Source: Chitinophagaceae bacterium
GTDB taxonomy: Bacteria > Bacteroidota > Bacteroidia > Chitinophagales > Chitinophagaceae
Direction of reading: 5' to 3'
NCBI GenBank assembly: GCA_019638595.1
Contig: JAHBTJ010000038.1
Coordinates: forward strand, 1-35,510
Length of the DNA: 35,510 nt
Part shown: piece by piece, positions 21,919 through 32,400 of the stretch
How the letters are laid out: each line of letters begins with the position of its first letter
How positions within the stretch are numbered: position 1 is the stretch's first letter
Translations under genes and position numbers: made by a program
The notes under the pieces: generated by a model
What the model was told of the DNA's origin: nothing
The model's input: only the letters and a program-made list of their open reading frames with translations
Database searches by the model: none

Positions 21919-24342
21919 TTACTTTGCCTGTATGGTTATAGTGGCTGTTTTAAGCCAGGGTGATGAAAAGGAAATATTGATATCACCTTCACCGGTTGCT
22001 TCCACATATGCAATCAATCTTCCGCGAAAAACACGCTGGCTGTTATCCGTATAATTGCCCATATCGGTATTATCGCCTGCTTCCAGCCCAAGTAATTTAC
22101 CCGGGCCCTCAATACGGCAGCTCAACATATTATCTGCTAATACCGCCGGTATACCGTTGTTATCAAGCAACTGTACTTCAATTTGTGCTACCCCTCTTTG
22201 TTTACTGATTTCATTTTTGTATGCTGCAAGCGAAATAACTGTTGGTGCACCGGAAGTATGAATAGTTTGTGCAGCAATCTCTTTATTGTCAGCATTGTAT
22301 CCTTTTACAGTTAAGGTTCCCGGTTTGTATGGTATATCCCAGTATATAATGCCGGTATTATCATCATAAGATTTTATATCTCCCACCGGCTGGTTGTTAA
22401 GAAATAGCTGCGCTTTTGCAGCATTGGTATAGCTTACTACACGAACCTGTTCTCCTTCTTCATAATTCCATATCGGCCAGGCATCTGCTGATGGGGGCAT
22501 TTGTTGCCTGCGGTTAATATAAGTACCCACATACATAACAGGTTTATCACTCCATAATGACTGGCGGAAATATCCCCTTGGCTTTATCCATCCTCCCAGG
22601 TTCAGTAAACCTGCGCCAGAACCTCTTGCTGGCCAACGACCGGATTCTCCGAGGTAATCAATACCTGTCCACAGGAATTGTCCGAATATAAATTCTTTAT
22701 CTCTCACTGCTTTCCATGCAGGCATATCATGCCGGTTTTCACTTCCGTACAATATCCTTTTAGGATAGGTTGCATGATCCTTATCATACCTGTTCTCCGT
22801 ATAATTATAGCCGGCCACATCCACCGCGTCAGGATAACCGGTAAAGTTGCTCATTACCACCCCTGCAAGCGCCGCTGTAGAAGGACGCGTAGTATCGTTA
22901 GCTTTTACTACCTGCACTAATTTTTTTGCAATAACGCCCAGCTCCATGGCATCCGGATTGTCGGGCAGATATTTACCAAATACCTGCTGACCTATTGTAG
23001 CGCTGTCTAATACAGGATGTGAGTATGGGTCGTTCGGGTAGTCTACCTCGTTCCCTATGCTCCACATAATAATGGAAGGATGCCGCCTGTCGCGAAGGAT
23101 CATGTCAGCAAGATCTTTTTCGCCCCATTCTTCAAAATAAGGCGCATACCCATCAAAGCCCGGAGCACCTACATTCCATCCTTCTATCCATTTCTTTTTT
23201 GGATACTTCCATTCGTCAAAAGCTTCATCCATTACCAATAATCCTAACTCATCACACAAGTCGTATATATCAGGGTTTTGCGGATTATGGCTGGTTCTTA
23301 TGGCATTCACGCCTATTGATTGTAAGGTCTTCAATCTTCGCTCCCATACTTCCCTGGGTACGGCAGCACCCAGCACGCCTGCATCATGGTGTATACATAC
23401 ACCTTTCAGCTTCATCCATTTTCCGTTTAATGCAAAACCTTTGTTGGCATCGAAAGCAAGTGTACGAAAACCGATAGAGGTTATTTCTTCATCAACTACT
23501 ACCTTATTACTTACAATGGTTGTTTTAAGGGTATATAAATGAGGAGACAGATCAGACCACGCTTTGGCAGCAGGCACCGTAATGCGTGTACTGATCACCT
23601 GGCTGCTGCCGGCTTTAACCTGTGCTTTTACGCTGGATTTTGCTATTAATTTATCGCTGTTTTTCTCATAAATTTCCTGCAGCAATATTATTGAAGCAGT
23701 TTGTGCAGTATTATTCTGAACCGTGCTGCCGACAATTACATGAGCAGCTTTGCTATCCATACGGCTTGTATAATAATTAGTGCCCCATTGCTGAAGATGT
23801 ACCTTATTTGTAGTTTGCAGATAAACATTACGCACAATCCCTGAACCCACATACCAGCGTGCATCGTTATACTTTGTACGATCCACCCGAACGGCTATCA
23901 AATTAGAATCTCCATATTTAAGATGCGGTGTAAGGTCGTAAGAAAAGGAAACATATCCGTTAGGCCGTTTGCCTATGCTTTGCCCGTTGATGAAAACTTC
24001 ACTGTTATTGGATATACCTTCAAAATAAATACTGATCTCTTTTCCTTTTTTTTCAGCAGGTATAAAAAAAGATTTTCTATACCAGCCAATACCACCCGGT
24101 AAATAACCGGCTGCACTTGCCAGCGAAGGATTCAACGGTTCTTTTACCGACCAGTCGTGGGGAAGGTTCAACGTTGTCCATTTTGAATCGTTGAATGCCA
24201 CAGCTTCTCCCTGCTGCACATCCCTTTTTAAAAATTTCCAATCGTTGTTTAACAACTCAACCTCCCGGTTATTTTGCGCGCTGATCAATAATGGGAAAAA
24301 GGCTGCAAAAAGCAACAGCGCAAAAATTGAAGCGTATTTCAT
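21919..24342 (-). CDS. Glycoside hydrolase family 2 (beta-galactosidase-like)
   Basis: The product is 807 residues. The signal peptide is MKYASIFALLLFAAFFPLLISA. An N-terminal sugar-binding jelly roll follows (GGIGWYRKSFFIP and FINGQSIGKRPNGY), then an Ig-like domain, and the barrel beginning GFRTLAFDANKGFALNGKWMKLKGVCIHHD. The acid/base is Glu432 in SIGNEVDYP and the nucleophile Glu535 in YGSENRHD. The C-terminal third has DUF4982-like (RVVSYTNAAKAQLFLNN) and Ig-like beta-sandwich modules. Family members remove terminal beta-galactosyl or other beta-glycosyl units in the periplasm; the sugar is not fixed by sequence. A strong hairpin lies between this gene and susD. Confidence 0.92.
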   Translation of the reverse strand: MKYASIFALLLFAAFFPLLISAQNNREVELLNNDWKFLKRDVQQGEAVAFNDSKWTTLNLPHDWSVKEPLNPSLASAAGYLPGGIGWYRKSFFIPAEKKGKEISIYFEGISNNSEVFINGQSIGKRPNGYVSFSYDLTPHLKYGDSNLIAVRVDRTKYNDARWYVGSGIVRNVYLQTTNKVHLQQWGTNYYTSRMDSKAAHVIVGSTVQNNTAQTASIILLQEIYEKNSDKLIAKSSVKAQVKAGSSQVISTRITVPAAKAWSDLSPHLYTLKTTIVSNKVVVDEEITSIGFRTLAFDANKGFALNGKWMKLKGVCIHHDAGVLGAAVPREVWERRLKTLQSIGVNAIRTSHNPQNPDIYDLCDELGLLVMDEAFDEWKYPKKKWIEGWNVGAPGFDGYAPYFEEWGEKDLADMILRDRRHPSIIMWSIGNEVDYPNDPYSHPVLDSATIGQQVFGKYLPDNPDAMELGVIAKKLVQVVKANDTTRPSTAALAGVVMSNFTGYPDAVDVAGYNYTENRYDKDHATYPKRILYGSENRHDMPAWKAVRDKEFIFGQFLWTGIDYLGESGRWPARGSGAGLLNLGGWIKPRGYFRQSLWSDKPVMYVGTYINRRQQMPPSADAWPIWNYEEGEQVRVVSYTNAAKAQLFLNNQPVGDIKSYDDNTGIIYWDIPYKPGTLTVKGYNADNKEIAAQTIHTSGAPTVISLAAYKNEISKQRGVAQIEVQLLDNNGIPAVLADNMLSCRIEGPGKLLGLEAGDNTDMGNYTDNSQRVFRGRLIAYVEATGEGDINISFSSPWLKTATITIQAK

Positions 24343-24364
24343 TATAAAAACATTTATACAAAAT

Positions 24365-24413
24365 CAAAAGAGAACCAGTCACTCTTCTTTTCTCAAGCAA
24401 TAGTTCTCTTTTG
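24365..24413 (-). terminator. Intercistronic hairpin between susD and GH2 genes
   Basis: A perfect 11-bp stem is formed by CAAAAGAGAAC (24365-24375) and GTTCTCTTTTG (24403-24413) with a 27-base loop. Read leftward it ends TTTTGATTTTG, a weak U-rich tail. It likely lets only part of the susCD transcripts continue into the enzyme genes, or stabilises the 3' end of susCD mRNA. Confidence 0.55.
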
Positions 24414-24438
24414 AGTGTGTATGCTTTGCCTATGCCGG

Positions 24439-26127
24439 TTAATAACCCGCGTTTTGTTGTATTTTATTATCAGATGCCTGTATTTCAGCAAGGGGAACAG
24501 GCAGCCAGTAGTGCTTGTTTTGAAAAGTACGGCCGTCCAGGGCGACCTTTTTCTCGTAGGTCAGGTTAGCCCCACTTTTTGTAACAGTAATACCTTCTGC
24601 AGGTTCGTTTTCCGTAACATCTGCGATCTGCCATCTTCTAACATCATAAAAACGATGTTCTTCAAAGGCCAGCTCAATCCTTCTTTCGTAGCGGATATAA
24701 TCCCGCATCTGCTGTTGTGTAGCGGTGGCCGGAACATCAGGCATGCCCGCCCTGGCGCGTATAAGGTTAACAGCGGCTCTGGCAGTAAGCGATCCTCCCG
24801 CAGGAACAGCATCCGGCCCGGCAGATTCATTGGCGGCTTCGGCATAGTTCAGCAATATTTCCGCATAGCGAAAATAATACCATGGCTGAAAGCCTGCATT
24901 GCCCCAGGGATTTTGCAGGGGATAACTGTCGTTCATGAATTTTTTAAGATAATAGCCGGTTTTAGAAGTATTCCAGTTATCGGGTCCATCTTTACTGTCT
25001 TTACCCCCGGGTATAAATGTTTCTATAGTTGATCCGCGGTAGGAAGCGCCGTCATATAAAACGGTTGCATAAAAACGCGGGTCCCGGTCTTCATATGGCG
25101 CCGCTTTATGAACAGGATTATTCCAGTCAAAAGGCGTCCCGTCCTCCATTTCATAGTCATCTACCAGGTTTTGCAACGGCAGGTTTCCTCCCCAGCCACC
25201 ATAGCCATTAGGCCCATTGGATATCTCTAAATGTACATGCAGCGCGTCTTTCATATAAAAGCGTACAAATATGGCTTCGCTGTTATGCGCATCCAAGAAC
25301 AGGTTACCGTAACCACCTGTATATAAGCTGTATTTGTTCATACCAATCACCTGTTGCGCGGCTGCAACGGCTGCATCCCATGTACCTGCATTATACAGTG
25401 GGCTTGCGGCGTATAAGGTTAACCGTGATTTTAAAGCATAAGCTGCGCCTTTTGTAGCGCGTCCTTCCACCCATGTGCCATCATTATCGGCAGGCAGCAA
25501 ATTTGCAGCTTCATCCAGCTCCGCATATACATAGTTTAAACACTCGCTTATTGATTTTCTTTCAAACAGCGCCGGATCCTGCAGGTCATCACTAAGATTA
25601 TATATCCTATCACCCATCAGTACCACACCGCCGTAATTCCTGATCAGGTCATGATAGCGGAAAGCACGGATAAATTTCAATTCACCCAACAAGCGGCTTT
25701 TACCTGTTTCACTCATCACAACATCCGGTAAAGCGGCAATAGCAAAATTGCATTCACGAATGCTCCTGTAACTCCTGCCCCATAATTGCCCTGCTATACC
25801 AAGATTTTCGGGCGCCAGTTGCCCACGCTGAATAAGCCATGTTGCATCATCGTTATTGTAGATAGATTCATCGGTCAATGAGCTCCACATGGCATATTCA
25901 AATCCTCTTCCAAAACCGGGGTTACTGCCTTCCCCTTCTTTATCCGCTAGTCTTTCGCCCATATACCGGTTGGTAACAAAGTTGATAAACAAAGACGAAT
26001 CCGCCAGCAGCGATTCCTCTGAAACCCTGTCTGTAGGACTTACGTTCAGGAAGTCTTTTTTACATGAAGCAGTTGCTACACAAATGACAGCTACTATAGC
26101 TATATTTCTGAATAATGTACGTTTCAT
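24439..26127 (-). CDS. SusD/RagB-family glycan-binding outer-membrane lipoprotein
   Basis: The product is 562 residues. The lipoprotein signal ends VATASC (Cys22), followed by KKDFLNVSPTDRVSEESL, the classic SusD opening. Tetratricopeptide-like helices follow (ELKFIRAFRYHDLIRNYGGVVL is the SusD core signature), with the RagB/SusD C-terminal pattern RAAVNLIRARAGMPD, YERRIELAFEEHRFYDVRRW and a final LPVPLAEIQASDNKIQQNAGY. SusD proteins sit as a lid on the SusC transporter and bind glycan at the cell surface. It starts 17 bases after the susC stop, so it is cotranscribed and expected in stoichiometric amounts. Confidence 0.95.
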   Translation of the reverse strand: MKRTLFRNIAIVAVICVATASCKKDFLNVSPTDRVSEESLLADSSLFINFVTNRYMGERLADKEGEGSNPGFGRGFEYAMWSSLTDESIYNNDDATWLIQRGQLAPENLGIAGQLWGRSYRSIRECNFAIAALPDVVMSETGKSRLLGELKFIRAFRYHDLIRNYGGVVLMGDRIYNLSDDLQDPALFERKSISECLNYVYAELDEAANLLPADNDGTWVEGRATKGAAYALKSRLTLYAASPLYNAGTWDAAVAAAQQVIGMNKYSLYTGGYGNLFLDAHNSEAIFVRFYMKDALHVHLEISNGPNGYGGWGGNLPLQNLVDDYEMEDGTPFDWNNPVHKAAPYEDRDPRFYATVLYDGASYRGSTIETFIPGGKDSKDGPDNWNTSKTGYYLKKFMNDSYPLQNPWGNAGFQPWYYFRYAEILLNYAEAANESAGPDAVPAGGSLTARAAVNLIRARAGMPDVPATATQQQMRDYIRYERRIELAFEEHRFYDVRRWQIADVTENEPAEGITVTKSGANLTYEKKVALDGRTFQNKHYWLPVPLAEIQASDNKIQQNAGY

Positions 26128-26144
26128 TGCTTTAGTTTAAATGA

Positions 26145-29100
26145 TTAGAACCTAACGTTTACGCCTACGTTAATAATCCTTTGCTGCGGATAGAACTGAC
26201 CGCTCCCGCTATTACCTTCAGGATCGTAATCTTTAACCTTTGTGATAGTAAACAGGTTGAAACCGTTTACATATAACCTGGCTGATTGCATTTTAATTCT
26301 GCCCAGCCATCCGGGGGAGAAATTATATCCTAACTCTATATTTTTAAGCCTGAGAAAAGACGCGTTGTTCAGCCAGAAAGTGTTGGAATACAAACCTCCG
26401 TTTATAGATGCAGACGCTCTTGTATCCACCCTCGGAAAGCTTCCGTTGGTGTTGGAAGGGCTCCACCGGTTATCTGCCCAACTGCTGTAAAAATTACCTA
26501 CCGTACCCGACTCAGGCAGCACATACTGGCTTACTCTTGACTGGCCTGCAAATACTATAGCCAGGTCGAAATTTTTGTATTCTCCATTCAACAAAAAACC
26601 GTAAGTAATTTCCGGAATGTTGCCGAATTTGGTTCTCACCCGGTCATCCGCCGTTATTGCACCATCTTTGTTGTAATCTTCATAAATCAAATCACCCGGC
26701 TGCGCACCTGGCAAATGAGGGTATTTAGCAAGATCATCTTCCGACCGGAAAATACCGATAGCATTATACAGCAGGTAAGTATTTAAAGGGCGACCCGTTT
26801 GCCTTTGATGTTCCAGTGCACCTGCTGCTTCGTCTATAAATATTATTTTGTTTTTGGCGTAGGTTATATTGCCGGATACACCCCAACGGAAATCACCGCT
26901 TCTGCGGTTGTATCCAAGCGTTGCCTCAATACCGTTGCTGTTTATCTTACCAATATTTTCAGAAGGTACAAGCGGCGTATTGGAATTGGTGGCAAAAGGA
27001 TTTACAATACCTGTTACATATGGAATAGAAGCATTTCTTACCGCGAGGATATTGTCTCTCTTTTGGCTGAAATATATCAATTCGAGGTTAAAGCCATTCA
27101 GGAAAGAAGCTTCTATACCAACATCTGTTTTAACAGCCTGTTCCCAGTGAATGCCGGGGTTGGCGAGTTTGGTTAAATTAATACCGGGTACAATATTTCC
27201 GCCCAATACCAATTGATTGTAGAAAGAATAGTTGTTCAGGTATTGAAACAATCCTACATTGTCGTTACCCAAAATACCATAAGACGCTCTCAGCTTCAGG
27301 TTCTGGATAAAGTTTACATTCTCAAAAAAGGATTCCTTAGATACCACCCAGCCACCGGATACAGAGGGGAAGAAGCCAAACCTTTCTCCTGCGGGGAAAG
27401 TAGAGGAACCGTCAATACGGGCCTGTGCATCGAACAAATATTTTTCCGCATAGTTATAGCCGATTTTGCCTATATAGCTCTGGCGGGTAAAGCGATAGCT
27501 GCCGCCGCTGTTGTTGCGGTCTGCTGCAGCCGCACCGCCCTGGCTCAGCTCAGGTGTTTGTGTAGTTGGATAGTTTTCTCGATAAGCCTCAAAGGTTTCT
27601 CTTTTAATTTCACTTTGCTCATATCCTGCAAAGGCGCTGATGGCGTGTTCGCCAAAATTTCTCTGGTAGTTCAGTTTAATATTTGAGGTGACCTGGGTAT
27701 AATTCTCCTGCGACTCCCTGAGGGTTGCCCTGGTATTAGAGCCACCTACAATACGCGGGGTATATGCATCGGTATTACGGTTATAGTCGTATACCTGGTA
27801 GGGAGTAGCAAAAATTTTACCGAAGCTCCACGACTTATCAATGGCAACAAACCCATCAACAGATAAACCCTCCACAGCGGCAATATTGTAACTGCCTTTT
27901 AATATGCCATTAAATACCTGTTTGGGATTTTTATTGATGCCGCCTGCATCGGTAGCCATCATAACAGGATTATTGCCTTCAATACCTGCCGAAGGAAGCC
28001 CGTTAGGGTAAACCGCGGGTATAATGGAATAAGCCCTGTATATAGAGCGGAATATATCGCCTGCCCCTGTTGTGGGGAACCGGCGATCTTCTTCCCTGCC
28101 CGACAGGTAAAGCGATACTTTAAAATCTTTGGTAACATTAGCGTCTATATTGGAGCGAAAGCTATATTGCTGGTATTTGGTTGCCCCGTTTTTGTACAGT
28201 CCATCCTGGTACAGGCTGCCTAATGAAAAGTAATACCGTACACTTTGAGAGCCCCCGGTTATGGAAACATTCGCCTGGTTTTGCAACGCGGTTTTTTGCA
28301 GCGTGGCAGCAGCCCAATCAGTGTTCGGATAATTTAACGGATCGGAACCGTTTGCAAATTTGGTTATTTCTTCAGCAGTATATTGCTGGTTCATACCTCC
28401 TGCCTTGTTATTATAATATGCTATCTCGTTGGCTATAGTTGCATAAGTAGCGGCATCTGCCATTTTGGGTAAACGGGTGGGAGAAGAAAATCCCTGGTTA
28501 AAGCCTGCGGAAATAACAGGCTTGCCTGATTTTCCCTGCTTTGTCGTAACGAGGATAACGCCGTTGGCGGCACGGCTTCCGTAAATACTGGCAGAAGCAT
28601 CTTTCAACACGGAAATACTTTCAATATCATTGGGGTTCAGTCTTTCCAAACCGCCGATCTGGCCGGGAATACCATCTACCACTATCAGCACATCGTTGTT
28701 GCCGGTAGTAGCCAACCCTCTTACTGTAATGCCGGAACCATCGTAACCGGGCTCACCTGTTCTGTTGTTTACAATAACGCCGGAAAAGCGACCGGCAAGC
28801 GAGTTAGACACGTTGGCCTGTGGGCTTTTTACCAGGTCAGCGCCTTTAACGGTGGAAATAGAACCGGTAAGCGTGGCTTTTTTCTGGCTGCTGTAACCTA
28901 CCACTATTACTTCACCGAGGCTGTTATCTGCAGGTGTTAAATTAACAGCGATACCTGTACGGTTGCTAACCGGTACTTCAATTTCTTTAAAATTAATATG
29001 TGAAAAAACCAGTACGGCGTCAGGAGCCGCATCAATGCTGAAATTTCCATTGGCATCCGTAGTGGTTCCCTGAAGTGTGCCTTTTACTTTTACTGACACA

Positions 29101-29267
29101 TCAGCAACCGGCTCATTGCCATTTTTTACAGTACCGGTAATCGTTTGTTGTGCAAAAACCGGTTGCATCAGCCCGATGAAGAAAATAATAAAGAAAAGAT
29201 TTCTGCAAACAAATCGCCTTTTACCCGGTAGTACCCGGAAACAGGCAAGCAGTAGTTGTTTCATCAA
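26145..29267 (-). CDS. SusC/RagA-family TonB-dependent outer-membrane transporter
   Basis: The product is 1,040 residues. A signal sequence after a basic N-terminus (LFFIIFFIGLMQPVFA) is followed by the carboxypeptidase-regulatory-like domain TITGTVKNGNEPVADVSVKVKG. The plug domain contains SPQANVSNSLAGRFSGVIV and the SusC signature NDVLIVVDGIPG, and is followed by SVLKDASASIYGSRAANGVILVTTK. The rest is a 22-strand barrel ending INVGVNVRF with a terminal aromatic residue. It imports oligosaccharides across the outer membrane with energy from TonB-ExbBD. It has no extra N-terminal signalling domain, consistent with control by the separate hybrid regulator. The direct repeats 94-127 bases upstream are the probable control site. 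Confidence 0.96.
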   Translation of the reverse strand: MMKQLLLACFRVLPGKRRFVCRNLFFIIFFIGLMQPVFAQQTITGTVKNGNEPVADVSVKVKGTLQGTTTDANGNFSIDAAPDAVLVFSHINFKEIEVPVSNRTGIAVNLTPADNSLGEVIVVGYSSQKKATLTGSISTVKGADLVKSPQANVSNSLAGRFSGVIVNNRTGEPGYDGSGITVRGLATTGNNDVLIVVDGIPGQIGGLERLNPNDIESISVLKDASASIYGSRAANGVILVTTKQGKSGKPVISAGFNQGFSSPTRLPKMADAATYATIANEIAYYNNKAGGMNQQYTAEEITKFANGSDPLNYPNTDWAAATLQKTALQNQANVSITGGSQSVRYYFSLGSLYQDGLYKNGATKYQQYSFRSNIDANVTKDFKVSLYLSGREEDRRFPTTGAGDIFRSIYRAYSIIPAVYPNGLPSAGIEGNNPVMMATDAGGINKNPKQVFNGILKGSYNIAAVEGLSVDGFVAIDKSWSFGKIFATPYQVYDYNRNTDAYTPRIVGGSNTRATLRESQENYTQVTSNIKLNYQRNFGEHAISAFAGYEQSEIKRETFEAYRENYPTTQTPELSQGGAAAADRNNSGGSYRFTRQSYIGKIGYNYAEKYLFDAQARIDGSSTFPAGERFGFFPSVSGGWVVSKESFFENVNFIQNLKLRASYGILGNDNVGLFQYLNNYSFYNQLVLGGNIVPGINLTKLANPGIHWEQAVKTDVGIEASFLNGFNLELIYFSQKRDNILAVRNASIPYVTGIVNPFATNSNTPLVPSENIGKINSNGIEATLGYNRRSGDFRWGVSGNITYAKNKIIFIDEAAGALEHQRQTGRPLNTYLLYNAIGIFRSEDDLAKYPHLPGAQPGDLIYEDYNKDGAITADDRVRTKFGNIPEITYGFLLNGEYKNFDLAIVFAGQSRVSQYVLPESGTVGNFYSSWADNRWSPSNTNGSFPRVDTRASASINGGLYSNTFWLNNASFLRLKNIELGYNFSPGWLGRIKMQSARLYVNGFNLFTITKVKDYDPEGNSGSGQFYPQQRIINVGVNVRF

Positions 29268-29331
29268 TTACAGTTTTAGTTAATCGTTAATTGTTTTGGG
29301 TATTTTAGTAATACCACGAAAATTGAACAAC

Positions 29332-29339
29332 TAAAAATA
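29332..29339 (-). promoter_or_regulatory. Candidate -7 box of the susC promoter
   Basis: Read leftward, the sequence is TATTTTTA, close to TAnnTTTG. It lies 21 bases downstream of the proximal direct repeat and has no good -33 TTG, as expected for a promoter that depends on an activator. Confidence 0.35.
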
Positions 29340-29360
29340 GCTATGGAAATAACAGTAAAT

Positions 29361-29394
29361 GGGGGGTAAAATGCTAAATTGAGGGGGGTAAAAT
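29361..29394 (-). promoter_or_regulatory. Tandem 12-bp direct repeat upstream of susC (candidate HTCS site)
   Basis: GGGGGGTAAAAT occurs at 29361-29372 and again, identically, at 29383-29394; read leftward it is ATTTTACCCCCC. The two copies are exactly 22 bp apart, two turns of the helix, so both face the same side. This suits a dimeric AraC-type DNA-binding domain such as the one at the end of the neighbouring regulator. The site lies between the regulator gene and the operon it is expected to control. Confidence 0.65.
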
Positions 29395-29411
29395 CAGGAA
29401 AATGAAACTTT

Positions 29412-32400
29412 TTACTCCTTGATTTTGATTATATTAAGCTCTTTATTGAAGTTATGCTTGTATTTTTTAATATAGTCGGATGGCGTCATTCCAAAAAGCT
29501 TTACAAACTGCTCCCTGAAGTATTTAGCATCGCCGATGCCTACCTGGAACGCAGCCTGGGCTATATTCATATTGCCGGTAAGCATTAAAACAGCAGCCCT
29601 TCTTATCCTGATGGAACGGATAAAAGCATTAAGCGATTGGCCGGAAATGGCTTTTACTTTATTATACAGGGCAGAATGGCTCATGCCCATTTGTACCGAG
29701 AAGGATTTTATGGTGAAATTTTCATTGTCAATATTTTCTTCAATTACCTGGATACATTTCTTCAAAAAATCCTGGTATTCTGCAGGTACCTTAAGGTCAT
29801 TATGTTGAAGGGTTATGCTATCCAGGAAATATTTGCGAAGATGATGCCTGTTTTTAAGGGTAGAATCTATTTTAGCCATCAACAGATCATCATCAAAAGG
29901 CTTGGTAATATAATCATCTGCCCCTCCTGCCACTCCCTTCAGCTTAATTTCCGAAGCATCCACGGCTGTTAAAAGAATAACAGGAATATGACTGAGCCGG
30001 GGGGATTGTTTCACTTTGATACAAAGCTCCACACCATCCAGCCCATCCATATTCACATCACTTATAATAATATCAGGCACATAATCATCTGCCATTTTCA
30101 ATCCTTCAGTACCATTGTTTGCAGTATACACAAGGTATTCTTTTGAGAATAGCTGAAACAGGTATTTCCTCATTTCTGCATTATCATCAATAATAAGGAT
30201 AGATTTTTTTGCAGACAGCACTTCTGAAGCTGCTTTGCCGGTTACGGGTACAATGGCAGGCCCGGCATTATCGGTGAGGCTTTCGAACGCCGCCAGTTCT
30301 TCCAGCAGGTGCGCTTTTTGCTCATATTCATGCAGGATCATCGTATTGCCGAAATGCTCTTTACCCTTCAAAAGCGTGATGGTCATCGTAGTTCCTTTAT
30401 CTTTTTCACTAACACACTGCACCTTTCCACCATGCTGTGTTACAAAATGCTGTACCAGGTAAAGCCCTACACCAAAGCCAAAGGTTTTTCTACCTTCGGC
30501 TGAATGAGCCTGTTGAAATTTTTCAAATATATTTTTTATGTCACCAGCTGCTATACCACAACCCGTATCCTGTATATTTATGCTGATATCCTTACCGGTT
30601 TCGGTTACATACATATGGATGTTCCCTTCGTCGGTAAATTTAAAAGCATTGGACAGCAGGTTAAATAAGGCTATCTCTATTTTTTCATAATCACCATATA
30701 TACATGTATCAGCGGCATTGTATGTAAAATGATAGGCAAGCTTTTTACTCTTTGCCTGGTAATCAAAACAATCAAAAACCTCTTTGCATAAATCCGCTAC
30801 ACTAACGGGAGCAATTTTTAATGTATCTGCACCTGCATCCGCTTTTTTAAATAACAACAGTTGGTCAACCAGGCTTAATAACCTCCGGGAATTCCTGTAA
30901 GCGGTTTCAATATCTTTATTTTCAACCCTGTTGTCTGGCACGGACACCAGCTTTTTCAGCGGGCTTATAATTAAAGAAAGATGTGTTCTGAATTCGTGAG
31001 ACACATTCGTGAAAATAGAGAATTGTTTTTCGGCCAGCTCCTTATCTTTTTCTCTTTCAAGATTTACAAGCTGCACCTGGTACTTCAGTCTTTCCTGCCT
31101 GCGGGTATAGCGGTTATATAAAAACACAGAGCCTGCCACTGCAAAAAAACCTGCCAGGTAAGCCCACCAGGTACGATACCAGGGTGGCAACACCTGTATA
31201 TGCAACAACCGTGTTTCATTCCCCCATTTTCCATCGGAGCCGGTAGCCTTTACTTTAAATATATACGAGCCTTCATTGAGCTTTGCATAATTAGCCCGCC
31301 TGCTTTTTTGAACATAGTTCCAATCCTTATCCCACCCTTCCAACTGGTAAGCATAATTGATTTTATCGGCACCTGTATACGCCAATGCCAGGAAATCTAT
31401 CGAAACTACCGCCTTTTCATAGGGTAATGTTATTGCCCTGATCTGGTTGCCCTGCAATTGCGCTACATAGCTGCTGTTGGCTTGTATATTGGCATTGCTT
31501 ACCATTAACCCGTTTAAAAATACCCTGGGTATGTTTTTGTTATCTTTTATATGATCGGGATAAAAGATATTCCAGCCGTTGATACCGCCAAATAAAAACT
31601 CGCCTGTGCTCAGCGCCAGCCCTGCGTTAAAGCTAAACTGGTTGCTTTGCAAACCATCCGATATGGAAAAATTACGGAATGCTTTTTTTGAAGGGTCGAA
31701 CCTGCTTATACCATTATATGTGCTTAGCCACAAACTGCCATTCCTGTCTTCGAGTATCCGTAAAATAGTGTTGCCGGGTAACCCGTCGGCTACGCTGTAC
31801 CTTGTAAAATCACCTGTTTGCCTGTTAAATAACAGTAACCCGCCCTCCTGTGTGCCTATCCAAAAGTTTTTTGCTTTGTCCTCGTACATGCAACGGACGG
31901 TATAGCCAATGGCATAGCTGCTATGTTTTTTTGTACTCCTGTCAATTTTAATAAGCGCTGAATAATTACCGCCCCAGAATTCACCATCAGTTGTTTCTGT
32001 AACAGCCTGCAGGTCTGTAATAGTTTCATCAAATAATTCAAACCGGTTAGTTCCCCGGTTAAAGCGGTACAGGCTACCGGTATTGGTAGCACTGGCCCAA
32101 AGCTCCTTCTGTGTATCTTCATATAACAGCCATACGTTGCGTTCCGTAGTTCCGGTAACAGGGTTAAAGCAATTAAAATATTCAAATTTCCCGGTAGCGG
32201 CATCCAGCCGGTTAATACCGTTGAACCAGGTAGAAGCCCAAATATCATTACGGGTATCTCTTATAATGCAGGTAATAAAATTGCTGCTGATGCTTTTGTT
32301 GTCGTTCTGGGTATGACGATACTCCTTATAACTGTTATCTTTCCGGTTCCAGTAACGCAAACCTGCACCATCGGTACCGATCCATATATTTTGGTTTTCA

